Source: Bacteroidales bacterium | GTDB lineage: Bacteria; Bacteroidota; Bacteroidia; Bacteroidales; UBA932 | Direction: 5' to 3' | Assembly (NCBI GenBank): GCA_015060225.1 | Contig: SUYX01000002.1 | Span: 42,297-106,296, forward strand | DNA: 64,000 bases | Part shown: in pieces, positions 9,326-17,780 of the stretch | Position numbering within the stretch: the stretch's first letter is position 1 | How the letters are laid out: every line of letters starts with the position of its first letter | Position numbers and translations under genes: made by a program | Notes under the pieces: model-generated | The model's input: the letters and a program-made list of their open reading frames with translations, nothing else | Database searches by the model: none | What the model was told of the DNA's origin: nothing

Positions 9326-9883
9326 ATGGGCAATTATAAAACTAAACTAAAAGAGATAAAAGGATTTGCATTTGATGTAGACGGAGTATTTACAGACGGA
9401 AGCGTACTGGTAATGCCTGACGGAGACCTGTTGCGTATCCATAATGCCAAAGACGGTTATGGTGTAAGATGGGCATATTTGTGCGGTTATCATATTGCAA
9501 TAATTACAGGAGGCTATTCAGAATCTGTAAGGAAAAGGTTCCAGGGTATTGGAGTGGAACATATTTATTTGAAATCAAGGGACAAATTGCCTGATTTCTA
9601 TGATTTCTGCAATAAATGCGGCATTTCGCCCAAAGAGGTTGCCTTTGTAGGTGATGATATTCCTGATATTCCTATCCTTAAAGAGTGCGGACTGGCTGTA
9701 TGTCCTTCAGATGCAGTTCAGGAAGTAAAGGATGTCTGTGATTATGTATCATTATACCCGGGAGGACGCGGATGTGTCCGTGATCTCATAGAACAAGTAT
9801 TGAAGGTACAGGGCAAATGGGAGTTTGACGCATCATTGTATGCCGGCAAGTTCGGCCAGGGAATGGATGACCCTAAAAAATGA
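9326..9883 (+). CDS. kdsC: KDO-8-phosphate phosphatase, HAD family
   Basis: Removes phosphate from 3-deoxy-D-manno-octulosonate 8-phosphate in lipopolysaccharide core synthesis. It is 185 aa, the usual small capless HAD size. Motif I FDVDGVFTDG (residues 14-23, nucleophile and acid/base Asp), motif II ITGG, Lys in KSRDKL, and motif IV FVGDDIPDIP with the metal-binding Asp pair are all present. It is followed after seven bases by maf, with which it forms an operon. The catalytic family is certain; the substrate rests on KdsC-like length and motifs. Confidence 0.9.
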   Translation: MGNYKTKLKEIKGFAFDVDGVFTDGSVLVMPDGDLLRIHNAKDGYGVRWAYLCGYHIAIITGGYSESVRKRFQGIGVEHIYLKSRDKLPDFYDFCNKCGISPKEVAFVGDDIPDIPILKECGLAVCPSDAVQEVKDVCDYVSLYPGGRGCVRDLIEQVLKVQGKWEFDASLYAGKFGQGMDDPKK

Positions 9884-9890
9884 TGGAAAT

Positions 9891-10478
9891 ATGCTCAACA
9901 AAATTCTCAAAGGTAAAACAATCATACTTGGTTCCGCTTCTCCACGCAGAAAGGAACTCCTTGCAGGATTGGGTATAGATTTTACAGTTGATACAAACAT
10001 AAATTTTGAAGAAGTTGCTCCCGAAGAACTTTTATTGCAGGAATATCCGGAATATATGGCCAACGGCAAATCCTATGGATTCTACAGGGAACTTTTGGAT
10101 GATGAGATTCTAATAACCGCTGATACTATGGTCCTATGTTCAGACGAAATTATGGGCAAGCCGGCAGATAGAGATGATGCAATAAGAATGTTGTCCAAAT
10201 TGAGTGACAATACACACAAGGTACTTACCGGAGTGTGTCTGAGAAGTACAGAAAGGGAACTCTCATTTACCGTTACTACAGATGTAACATTCGGCAAACT
10301 TGGACAGGATGAAATTGAGCATTATATAGACAAATACCGCCCATATGACAAAGCAGGTTCATATGGTGTGCAGGAATGGATTGGATTTGTAGGAATTAAA
10401 AGCATTCACGGTTCATATTTCAATGTAATGGGACTTCCAGTGCACATATTGTACAACAAACTTAAGGAGATGGTTTAG
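9891..10478 (+). CDS. maf: Maf-family nucleoside triphosphate pyrophosphatase
   Basis: House-cleaning pyrophosphatase that hydrolyses non-canonical or methylated nucleoside triphosphates. The start at ATG 9891 gives 195 aa beginning MLNKILKGKTIILGSASPRRKELL, which places the Maf SxSPRR motif at the usual distance from the N-terminus; a longer frame from 9825 would run back into kdsC and adds no family sequence. EITADTMV-type active-site sequence (LITADTMVLCSDEIMGKP) and the C-terminal DKAGSYGVQEW signature are present. Confidence 0.93.
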   Translation: MLNKILKGKTIILGSASPRRKELLAGLGIDFTVDTNINFEEVAPEELLLQEYPEYMANGKSYGFYRELLDDEILITADTMVLCSDEIMGKPADRDDAIRMLSKLSDNTHKVLTGVCLRSTERELSFTVTTDVTFGKLGQDEIEHYIDKYRPYDKAGSYGVQEWIGFVGIKSIHGSYFNVMGLPVHILYNKLKEMV

Positions 10479-10493
10479 AATCATCTCCTTTTT
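10464..10493 (+). terminator. Terminator after maf
   Basis: Perfect 9-bp stem AAGGAGATG / CATCTCCTT, nine-base loop, then TTTTT. The stem begins inside the last codons of maf and the second arm is inside the 3' end of the convergent recQ. Confidence 0.85.
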
Positions 10494-12376
10494 ATCATAT
10501 TGCCCTCTATTGAAACTGTAGAATTGTCAATCATATCCCTGAGCACTTTCAGGTAGAAACTGTAATCATCACCTGCAGCTGTTTCAATTGCACTGATTGG
10601 AATTTCGCCATTATTGTCAATCATAGAATGGATATGGGCACTCACCTCTTTCCGTCTAAAACTTTCATGACTGCCGTTCCTGTTCCTGATGCAAACATCA
10701 CATACACCGCAATCCTTTGAAGCCTCCTGACCAAAATACTCTATCAGCTGCCTGCTCCGGCATACTTCATCATTATTTACAAACGAAATAATGCTCTCAA
10801 CCCTTTTCTGGAAAAGGGCTTTACGGGCATCATAATTCTTCTGTGACAAATAAAGGTTAGATTCCACCAATCTCTCCGTATTCATGATAATCAGAGGAGT
10901 ACGTACTTTAGGAATATACTTGATTATGTTGAGTTTGGATAGCTGCTTAAGTTTATCCTTCACACCAATGACAGAATCTGTAGTTACCCTTGCAATATAA
11001 TCTTCGTCTATAGGGGTGAGTCTGGAGAACAGTGCAGTATATATTCTCAAGACAGATTTGATGAACCTGTCGAGTTCCGGATTGTCAATCTGAACCTTGT
11101 ACAGTTCATCCCTGCCCACTGTAAACATAATTCTCGACGGATTGTCCAGTTCATCAGTAAGTTCCCAATACCCCTCCTGCTCCAGGTATTTTATTGCATA
11201 ATAGGCTGATACGGAATTGAGGGAAAACTTCTTTGAGAATTCAATCAGATTGAATTTGTTTACACTCTCATTTCCCCCCTCATATGGGATATTAAGATAT
11301 ATGAACACCTTCTGGTAAATCTCTTTTATGTATTGGATGTCGGGAAAAGAGATTGTATGTATTTGCCTCAGGCGGGAGATGTCCGAAGAATTCCACAATA
11401 ATGTGGCATATGAACGTTTTCTGTCCCTACCTGCACGGCCTGCCTCCTGGAAATATGCTTCCAATGAATCCGGAAGATCATAATGTATTACAAATCTCAC
11501 ATCAGGTTTGTCAATGCCCATACCAAATGCATTGGTAGCTACAATCACCCTAATTTCATCTTTAATCCATGCATCCTGTTTTGCACTCCTGAGATCCTTG
11601 CCAAGCCCGGCATGGTAAAAATCGGAAGTTATGCCATTTTGGCGCAAAAAAGAAGAGATTTCCTCACATCTTTTCCTTTCTCTTACATAAACAATTCCGG
11701 TACCTGGAACACCATTGCATACCTTAAGAATATTACCGAACTTGTCATCCACATTTCTAACCACATAAGAAAGATTGTCCCTTTCAAATCCCGATACAAT
11801 TACATTAGGCCTGGAAAAATTGAGCTTCTGCATTATATCTTCCGCCACTGACTTAGTTGCAGTTGCAGTTAGGGCAATTATTGGAATGTCGCCTATAAGC
11901 TCTTGTATCTCTTTAATTTGCAGATATGCAGGCCTGAAGTCATAACCCCATTGTGATATACAGTGTGCCTCATCTACAACAAGGAAATTCACATTCATTT
12001 TTCTAACCCTTTCCCGGAACATATGAGTATGTAGCCTCTCGGGAGATACATAGAGAAATTTGTAATCTCCATAAATGGCATTGTCCAATGTTGTATCAAT
12101 CTGGGAATAAGTCATTCCAGAATATACGGCCAATGCTCTTATACCCTTATTGTTAAGATTCTGCACCTGATCCTTCATCAAAGCAATGAGGGGGGAAATG
12201 ACAAGACAAATACCCTCTTTTGCCATTGCGGGTACCTGGAAGCATACAGATTTTCCGCCACCGGTAGGCATGAGAGCAAGAGTGTCGTCACCTTTCAATG
12301 CAGAATTAATTATCTCTTCCTGCATTGGACGGAAACTGTCATATCCCCAATATTTCTTTAAAATTTCCCTTATCAT
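10481..12376 (-). CDS. recQ: ATP-dependent DNA helicase RecQ
   Basis: 3'-5' superfamily 2 helicase in recombination and replication-fork repair. 631 aa. N-terminal helicase domain with Walker A MPTGGGKSVCFQVPA near residue 40 and DEAH box VVDEAHCISQWGYDFRP; second helicase domain with the arginine-finger region ATNAFGMGIDKPDVRFV and QEAGRAGRD. The C-terminal part contains a winged-helix-like stretch and a Cys cluster (CRSRQL, CGVCDVC) for zinc; about 60 residues follow, too little for a canonical HRDC domain, which I do not see. Convergent with maf, two bases between stop codons. Confidence 0.94.
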   Translation of the reverse strand: MIREILKKYWGYDSFRPMQEEIINSALKGDDTLALMPTGGGKSVCFQVPAMAKEGICLVISPLIALMKDQVQNLNNKGIRALAVYSGMTYSQIDTTLDNAIYGDYKFLYVSPERLHTHMFRERVRKMNVNFLVVDEAHCISQWGYDFRPAYLQIKEIQELIGDIPIIALTATATKSVAEDIMQKLNFSRPNVIVSGFERDNLSYVVRNVDDKFGNILKVCNGVPGTGIVYVRERKRCEEISSFLRQNGITSDFYHAGLGKDLRSAKQDAWIKDEIRVIVATNAFGMGIDKPDVRFVIHYDLPDSLEAYFQEAGRAGRDRKRSYATLLWNSSDISRLRQIHTISFPDIQYIKEIYQKVFIYLNIPYEGGNESVNKFNLIEFSKKFSLNSVSAYYAIKYLEQEGYWELTDELDNPSRIMFTVGRDELYKVQIDNPELDRFIKSVLRIYTALFSRLTPIDEDYIARVTTDSVIGVKDKLKQLSKLNIIKYIPKVRTPLIIMNTERLVESNLYLSQKNYDARKALFQKRVESIISFVNNDEVCRSRQLIEYFGQEASKDCGVCDVCIRNRNGSHESFRRKEVSAHIHSMIDNNGEIPISAIETAAGDDYSFYLKVLRDMIDNSTVSIEGNMIKRR

Positions 12377-12395
12377 CCCTCTTTTTTCTTCCCGA

Positions 12396-12403
12396 CAAAT
12401 TTA
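12396..12403 (-). promoter_or_regulatory. -7 promoter element for recQ
   Basis: Minus-strand TAAATTTG matches TAnnTTTG, 20 bases upstream of the recQ start. It overlaps a copy of the TCCCGAC repeat (12390-12396) by one base. Confidence 0.45.
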
Positions 12404-12461
12404 AGATATATTTGGCAAACTTTTTGATATTCTTTATAGCGGCAATTTGCACTATTTTAAC

Positions 12462-12469
12462 TATATTTG
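12462..12469 (+). promoter_or_regulatory. -7 promoter element for pckA
   Basis: TATATTTG matches TAnnTTTG. It overlaps the most upstream possible start (12467) and therefore supports the pckA start at 12515. Confidence 0.5.
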
Positions 12470-12514
12470 CCAACGGAAAAAATAATAAAAAACCATTTAA
12501 CAAATATAAATGAT

Positions 12515-14119
12515 ATGTCACAAATAGATTTAAGCAAGTACGGTATTACCGGAGTGAAAGAGGTTCTTTACAACCCTTCTTACGATGTACTTTACGCAGA
12601 GGAGACCAAACCTGGTCTTGAGGGTTTTGAGGTAGGTCAGGTTACAGAGTTGGGCGCAGTAAATGTAATGACAGGCGTCTATACAGGCCGTTCCCCTAAA
12701 GATAAATTCTTTGTAATGGATGAGACTTCAAAAGACACCATCTGGTGGACTTCTGAGGAGTACAAGAATGACAACAAACCTGTTACCAAAGAGACTTGGG
12801 CGGAGTTGAAGAAGATTGCTCAGGATGAGTTGTCAAATAAAAGATTGTATGTAGTAGACACTTTCTGCGGTGCCAATGAGAATACCCGCATTAAAGTGCG
12901 TTTCATCATGGAGGTTGCATGGCAGGCCCACTTTGTTAAAAACATGTTCATCCGCCCTACTGAGGAGGAACTTGCAAACTATGGCGAGCCTGATTTCGTA
13001 GTTCTTACAGCATCTAAAGCTAAAGTTGAGAACTACAAGGAGTTGGGATTGAACTCAGAGACTGCAGTTGTATTCAACCTTACAGAGAAAATGCAGATTA
13101 TCATCAACACATGGTATGGCGGTGAGATGAAGAAAGGTATGTTCTCATACATGAACTATCTGCTTCCTTTGAAAGGCATTGCATCTATGCACTGTTCTGC
13201 AAACACAAACAAGGCAGGCGAGACAGCTATCTTCTTCGGCCTTTCAGGTACAGGAAAAACCACCCTTTCAACAGATCCTAAACGTGAGCTTATCGGTGAT
13301 GACGAGCACGGCTGGGATGATGACGGCATCTTCAACTTTGAGGGCGGTTGCTATGCAAAAGTTATCAACTTGAGTGCTGAGGCTGAGCCTGATATCTACA
13401 ATGCAATTAAGAGAGATGCACTTTTGGAGAATGTTACTGTAGATGCAAACGGCAAGATTGACTTTGCAGACAAGAGTGTAACAGAGAACACTCGCGTTTC
13501 ATACCCTATCTACCACATCAACAACATTGTAAAACCAGTATCCAAAGCTCCTGCTGCAAAGAAGGTTATCTTCCTTTCAGCTGATGCATTCGGTGTGCTT
13601 CCTCCAGTATCTATCCTTACTCCAGAGCAGACCAAATATTATTTCTTGTCTGGATTTACTGCTAAATTGGCAGGAACTGAGCGTGGTATCACTGAGCCTA
13701 CCCCAACATTCTCTGCATGTTTCGGTGCTGCATTCCTTTCACTTCACCCTACAAAATATGGTGAGGAGCTTGTTAAGAGAATGGAGAAATCAGGTGCAAC
13801 TGCTTACCTTGTAAACACTGGATGGAACGGTACCGGCAAACGTATCTCTATCAAAGATACTCGTGGAATCATTGATGCTATCCTTGACGGTTCAATTGAC
13901 AAGGCAGAAACAAAAGAGATTCCATTCTTCGGTTTCAAAGTTCCTACAGCTCTTCCAGGTGTTGATTCAGGTATTCTTGATCCAAGAGACACTTACGCTG
14001 ATGCTTCACAATGGGAAGAGAAAGCTAAAGATCTTGCAGGCCGTTTCATTAAGAACTTCAGCAAGTTCACAGGAAACGAGGCTGGCAAAGCATTGGTTGC
14101 AGCCGGTCCGCAGCTATAA
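12515..14119 (+). CDS. pckA: Phosphoenolpyruvate carboxykinase (ATP)
   Basis: Interconverts oxaloacetate and PEP with ADP/ATP; in fermentative Bacteroidetes it usually runs in the CO2-fixing direction toward succinate. 534 aa from ATG 12515, the normal length. Motifs: [37 protein letters not shown] (kinase-1a P-loop), [21 protein letters not shown] (kinase-2 with metal-binding Asp), and the C-terminal [11 protein letters not shown]. The ATP-type P-loop [11 protein letters not shown] distinguishes it from GTP enzymes. Codons are strongly biased, as expected for a highly expressed gene. Monocistronic, closed by a terminator. Confidence 0.97.
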   Translation: MSQIDLSKYGITGVKEVLYNPSYDVLYAEETKPGLEGFEVGQVTELGAVNVMTGVYTGRSPKDKFFVMDETSKDTIWWTSEEYKNDNKPVTKETWAELKKIAQDELSNKRLYVVDTFCGANENTRIKVRFIMEVAWQAHFVKNMFIRPTEEELANYGEPDFVVLTASKAKVENYKELGLNSETAVVFNLTEKMQIIINTWYGGEMKKGMFSYMNYLLPLKGIASMHCSANTNKAGETAIFFGLSGTGKTTLSTDPKRELIGDDEHGWDDDGIFNFEGGCYAKVINLSAEAEPDIYNAIKRDALLENVTVDANGKIDFADKSVTENTRVSYPIYHINNIVKPVSKAPAAKKVIFLSADAFGVLPPVSILTPEQTKYYFLSGFTAKLAGTERGITEPTPTFSACFGAAFLSLHPTKYGEELVKRMEKSGATAYLVNTGWNGTGKRISIKDTRGIIDAILDGSIDKAETKEIPFFGFKVPTALPGVDSGILDPRDTYADASQWEEKAKDLAGRFIKNFSKFTGNEAGKALVAAGPQL

Positions 14120-14148
14120 TCACTGCACTGCATTCAACCAATTATTAT

Positions 14149-14178
14149 ATGGAGATCCTTTTAGGGTCTCCATTTTTT
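14149..14178 (+). terminator. Terminator after pckA
   Basis: Stem ATGGAGATCC / GGGTCTCCAT (one G-T mismatch position) followed by a run of six T, 30 bases after the pckA stop. Confidence 0.85.
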
Positions 14179-14221
14179 GTAAATTATATTCTGCCGGCAT
14201 TGTCATATAATCGTCGGGAAG

Positions 14222-14251
14222 TAAAAAAGGTTGGCAATTTAATGCCAACCT
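14222..14251 (-). terminator. Terminator after the VanX-like gene
   Basis: On the minus strand a perfect 9-bp stem AGGTTGGCA / TGCCAACCT with a six-base loop is followed by six T. It lies 31 bases after the stop of the dipeptidase gene. Confidence 0.85.
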
Positions 14252-14281
14252 CATAAAAGTTAATTATTGAATCGAATATTA

Positions 14282-14977
14282 TTAAGGAATCAACTTGAAG
14301 TTTTCCCTTGCATATTTTGTTGGCATATGGTCAAAGTGCCACCACTCCTCATCAATTGGGAGGAAACCGGCCTCAGTCATTACTTTTCTGAGCAAAAGTC
14401 TGTTTTCAAGCTCCCGTTTTGTAATCTTCCCTTCGTCAAGAAGCTGCTGCTCTATGTTAACCCTGCTCTGGTCTGCAAAACAATCATACTCAGAGCCCAT
14501 TGGAATAGGATGTCCGGTGCAGTCAATAATTGTAACATCAACAGCATTTCCAAAATTATGATTACCACCACCTCTGGCCGGATTAGCCACAAAATCTTCC
14601 ATATCTGTCCCCTCTACACTATCCCACATCTCCTGCTGGATACTTATTGGACGGGCAGCATCATATACTATAAGATTAAGATCCAGCCTGATGGATTTGA
14701 GAAGTTTGTTTGCCTTAAGAAGTTTTTCTGCAGTTTCTGGAAGCATAAACGCCTTATTCACATCTTTATAAAGCACCTTGCCCATAAAATTGTACGGTTT
14801 GGCATATATAAGATCAACTGCAATTGTAGAATCGAGATCATGAATGTCAACAAGGCCCATTGCCCTCATCTGAGCTTCCTTAGGTGAATCTGCCTGATGG
14901 TCAGAGACAACAGATGAATTGTTTGTACATGATAAAATCACTAAAAATAGTGAGAAGAAAATTAAAATTCTTTTCAT
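14282..14977 (-). CDS. D-alanyl-D-alanine dipeptidase lipoprotein (VanX/DdpX, M15 family)
   Basis: Zinc peptidase of family M15D that cleaves D-Ala-D-Ala dipeptides. 231 aa. The first 17 residues are a lipoprotein signal peptide with lipobox VILSC, so the enzyme is anchored in the envelope and probably recycles cell-wall dipeptide rather than acting in the cytosol as in vancomycin resistance. Zinc-ligand motifs are intact: HNFGNAVDVT (His and Asp) and the catalytic Glu plus third ligand in EEWWHFDH; the substrate Arg motif DAARPISIQ is present. No vanH/vanA neighbours, so a resistance role is unlikely. Confidence 0.9.
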   Translation of the reverse strand: MKRILIFFSLFLVILSCTNNSSVVSDHQADSPKEAQMRAMGLVDIHDLDSTIAVDLIYAKPYNFMGKVLYKDVNKAFMLPETAEKLLKANKLLKSIRLDLNLIVYDAARPISIQQEMWDSVEGTDMEDFVANPARGGGNHNFGNAVDVTIIDCTGHPIPMGSEYDCFADQSRVNIEQQLLDEGKITKRELENRLLLRKVMTEAGFLPIDEEWWHFDHMPTKYARENFKLIP

Positions 14978-15075
14978 AATTTTGAAATATTAAAATATGA
15001 TAATTATTATATACTATTTTTTAATGTAAAATTAAACATAAAATTACTAAAATTGTTAAAACTGAAAAAATCAAT

Positions 15076-15573
15076 ATGAAAAAAGTAAATTTCAAGAATC
15101 ACCCAGTATCGCTTAAAGGCAACCTTCCGCAAGCAGGAAAACCAGCTCCGGATTTCAAATTGACCAAATCTGATTTGGCTACTATATCGCTAAGTGACCT
15201 GAAAGGCAAAACCTTAGTACTTAACATATTTCCAAGTCTTGACACCGGCGTGTGCGCAATGAGTGTGCGCAAGTTCAATGAGTTGGCAGCAAACATGAAG
15301 GATACTATTGTGCTTGCAATATCAAAAGATCTCCCTTTTGCACATACAAGATTCTGTACAACGGAAGGGATAAACAATGTAATTGCATTGTCAGATTTCA
15401 GGAACACAGGTTTCGCAACTGACTACGGATTGCTAATGGAAGACGGTCCTCTTCATGGACTTTTGGCAAGAGCTGTTATAATAATTGATCCGGAAATGAT
15501 TGTAAGATATGTACAACTTGTTCCGGAGATAACCAGTGAACCTGACTACAATGAGGTATTAAGACATTTGTAA
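15076..15573 (+). CDS. tpx: Thiol peroxidase (Tpx)
   Basis: Atypical 2-Cys peroxiredoxin that reduces hydrogen and alkyl peroxides with thioredoxin. 165 aa, the normal length. The peroxidatic Cys is in DTGVCAMSVRKFNE, with the resolving Cys in RFCTTEG some 34 residues later. N-terminal GNLPQAGKPAPDFKL is typical of the family. It is preceded by a very AT-rich 98-base spacer in which I find only a one-mismatch TAnnTTTG candidate, and followed by its own terminator. Confidence 0.95.
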   Translation: MKKVNFKNHPVSLKGNLPQAGKPAPDFKLTKSDLATISLSDLKGKTLVLNIFPSLDTGVCAMSVRKFNELAANMKDTIVLAISKDLPFAHTRFCTTEGINNVIALSDFRNTGFATDYGLLMEDGPLHGLLARAVIIIDPEMIVRYVQLVPEITSEPDYNEVLRHL

Positions 15574-15612
15574 AGGGAGAAATAATTGTTACAATAAACA
15601 TAAAATCAATAA

Positions 15613-15651
15613 AATGGCAGCATTGGTAACAATCAATAGCTGCCTTTTTTG
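15613..15651 (+). terminator. Terminator after tpx
   Basis: Outer stem GGCAGC / GCTGCC with an inner ATTG / CAAT pairing and a run of six T. It lies 40 bases after the tpx stop. Confidence 0.7.
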
Positions 15652-15705
15652 TATTACTCAGATTTACAATCAAATGGACAAAATTCAGAGATGAAAAAAT
15701 TTGAC

Positions 15706-15713
15706 TAAATTTG
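15706..15713 (+). promoter_or_regulatory. -7 promoter element for the patatin-like gene
   Basis: TAAATTTG matches TAnnTTTG, 15 bases upstream of the start codon at 15729; if used, the leader is about ten bases. Confidence 0.45.
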
Positions 15714-15728
15714 TAAAAAATTATATCT

Positions 15729-16571
15729 ATGGAGTACAAAATGGATGAATACTCTTCACTTGTACTTGAAGGTGGAGGATTAAGGGGTGTTTTTACTTGC
15801 GGAGTATTGGACAATTTTATGGAAAGGGGCATTGAGTTTCCTTTTACTGTAGGGGTAAGTGCCGGAGCTTGCAACGGCCTGTCTTATATTTCAAAGCAGA
15901 AAGGAAGGGCAAAGTACAGCAATATAGACCTTTTGGCAAAATATAACTACATAGGGGTAAAATATCTGTTTACCCAAAGGAACATAATGGATTTCAATCT
16001 CCTCTTTCATGAGTTTCCCGACAAAATCATTCCATATGACTACCGGGAGCTTGCCAATACAAAAAAGCGTTTTGTGATGGTAACAACAAATTGTCTTACA
16101 GGACAGGCAAACTATATGGAGGAGTATAAGGACAGCAGAAGGGTAATTGACATAGTAAAGGCATCAAGCAGCCTCCCTTTTGTCTCCCCTATTGCGTATG
16201 TGGATGGTATTCCAATGCTTGATGGAGGTATTGCCGATTCCATACCAATTGAATATGCTATCTCCCAAGGGTATTTGAATAATGTAGTAGTGCTTACAAG
16301 GAACAGAGGGTACAGGAAAAAGATAAATACCTCCAAATTAGTTCCCCGTCTTTTTTATCGGGAATACCCTAATCTGGTTGATGCTATTGTTTCAAGAAAT
16401 GAAAGATACAATGCTGTGCTTGAAATGATAGAGAAAATGGAGGATGAAGGAAAACTGACAGTAATCCGTCCTCTCAAGGCAATTGAAGTGGACAGAATGG
16501 AAAAAAATACAGAAAAATTGACTGCATTATATAATGAAGGGTTCGAATTGGCATCACAGTATAAGATATAA
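15729..16571 (+). CDS. Patatin-like phospholipase
   Basis: 280 aa serine lipase/acyl hydrolase with the Ser-Asp dyad of the patatin family. Oxyanion-hole motif LEGGGLRGVF (residues 13-22), nucleophile elbow GVSAG with Ser44, and the DGG motif (MLDGGIADSIP) carrying the catalytic Asp. No signal peptide, so cytoplasmic or peripheral on the inner membrane. Bacterial homologues of this size (RssA/YjjU type) act on phospholipids, but in vivo substrates are mostly unknown. A second in-frame Met at residue 5 could be the start instead. Confidence 0.9.
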   Translation: MEYKMDEYSSLVLEGGGLRGVFTCGVLDNFMERGIEFPFTVGVSAGACNGLSYISKQKGRAKYSNIDLLAKYNYIGVKYLFTQRNIMDFNLLFHEFPDKIIPYDYRELANTKKRFVMVTTNCLTGQANYMEEYKDSRRVIDIVKASSSLPFVSPIAYVDGIPMLDGGIADSIPIEYAISQGYLNNVVVLTRNRGYRKKINTSKLVPRLFYREYPNLVDAIVSRNERYNAVLEMIEKMEDEGKLTVIRPLKAIEVDRMEKNTEKLTALYNEGFELASQYKI

Positions 16572-16614
16572 TCGATTATTTTTATTATATTCGCAAGGAT
16601 AAAAATTAAGGACT

Positions 16615-17772
16615 ATGTTAGTACAAATTATAAACGGAAAGATCCATACGCCACAAGGATGGCTGAAGAACGGATCGGTGATTATCAACGACAATAAAAT
16701 ACTTGAGGTATCCAATTGTGACCTTGCAGTTGTAGGGGCAAAAATTGTTGATGCCAAAGGTATGTACATTGTTCCAGGAGGTGTGGAGATACATGTACAT
16801 GGAGGTGGTGGAAGAGATTTCATGGAGGGCTCGGAAGATGCTTTCAGAACTGCTGTTGATGCCCATATGCAACATGGAACTACCAGTATATTCCCTACCT
16901 TGTCATCTTCAAGCATACCAATGATCAGAGCTGCCGCTGCAACAACTGAAAAGCTTATGGCGGAGAAAGACAGTCCTGTACTTGGACTTCACCTTGAGGG
17001 ACATTATTTCAATATGAAAATGGCCGGTGGCCAGATTCCTGAATATATCAAGAATCCGGATCCTAACGAATATATTCCTCTTCTTGAAGAGACAAACTGC
17101 ATAAAGAGATGGGATGCGTCACCAGAGCTTCCGGGAGCCATTCAGTTTGGAAAATATGTATCATCAAAAGGTATACTTGTATCAGTTGCCCATACTCAGG
17201 CAGAGTTTGAGGATATAAGGGCAGGATATGATGCCGGTTATACCCATGCAACACATTTCTACAATGCAATGCCGGGGTTCCATAAAAAGAACGAGTACAA
17301 ATATGAAGGTACAGTAGAGTCAATCTACCTGATGGATGACATGACAGTAGAGGCCATTGCAGACGGAATCCATGTTCCTCCTACTATCCTGAGACTAATC
17401 TATAAAGTTAAGGGAGTTGAAAAAACAGCCCTGATTACAGATGCCCTTGCATGTGCTGCCAGCGACAGCAAAGTGGCTTTTGACCCAAGGGTAATCATTG
17501 AGGACGGAGTATGCAAGCTTGCTGACAGGTCTGCCCTTGCCGGAAGTATTGCAACTATGGACCGTCTTATCCAGACAATGACATTCCAGGCTGAAGTTCC
17601 TCTATTTGATGTCTGCAGAATGATTTCAGAGACCCCAGCTAAGATTATGGGAGTTTATGACAGAAAAGGTTCTCTTGAGCGTGGCAAGGATGCCGACATT
17701 CTTCTTTTGGACAAGAATCTCGATGTTAGAGCAGTATGGGCTATGGGCAAAATGGTTAAAAACTTTGAATAA
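16615..17772 (+). CDS. nagA: N-acetylglucosamine-6-phosphate deacetylase, catalytically intact copy
   Basis: Amidohydrolase that converts GlcNAc-6-P to GlcN-6-P in amino-sugar catabolism and cell-wall recycling. 385 aa. Expected active-site residues are all present: metal-site HVH (His60, His62) before GGGG, Glu128 in LHLEGH, His193 in VAHTQAEF, His214 in THATHFYNAMPG, substrate-site His253, and the catalytic Asp276 in LITDALA. It heads a two-gene array: a shorter-by-five-residue paralogue follows after eight bases. No nagB in the window. Confidence 0.94.
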   Translation: MLVQIINGKIHTPQGWLKNGSVIINDNKILEVSNCDLAVVGAKIVDAKGMYIVPGGVEIHVHGGGGRDFMEGSEDAFRTAVDAHMQHGTTSIFPTLSSSSIPMIRAAAATTEKLMAEKDSPVLGLHLEGHYFNMKMAGGQIPEYIKNPDPNEYIPLLEETNCIKRWDASPELPGAIQFGKYVSSKGILVSVAHTQAEFEDIRAGYDAGYTHATHFYNAMPGFHKKNEYKYEGTVESIYLMDDMTVEAIADGIHVPPTILRLIYKVKGVEKTALITDALACAASDSKVAFDPRVIIEDGVCKLADRSALAGSIATMDRLIQTMTFQAEVPLFDVCRMISETPAKIMGVYDRKGSLERGKDADILLLDKNLDVRAVWAMGKMVKNFE

Positions 17773-17780
17773 AAGAGATT

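Noticed and set aside
12441..12469. TTTG at 12446-12449 as the -33 box for pckA
   Set aside because: Only 12 bases from the -7 box; the consensus spacing is about 19-21.
14267..14887. Plus-strand open frame of 206 codons opposite the VanX-like gene
   Set aside because: Antisense shadow of a gene with intact zinc-ligand motifs and its own signal peptide and terminator.
14282..14977. Vancomycin-resistance vanX
   Set aside because: It has a lipoprotein signal peptide and no vanH, vanA or vanRS neighbours; an envelope housekeeping dipeptidase is more likely.
16567..16582. Palindrome ATAATCGATTAT before the first nagA as an operator or terminator
   Set aside because: Short and pure AT apart from CG; too little to distinguish from chance in this AT-rich spacer.
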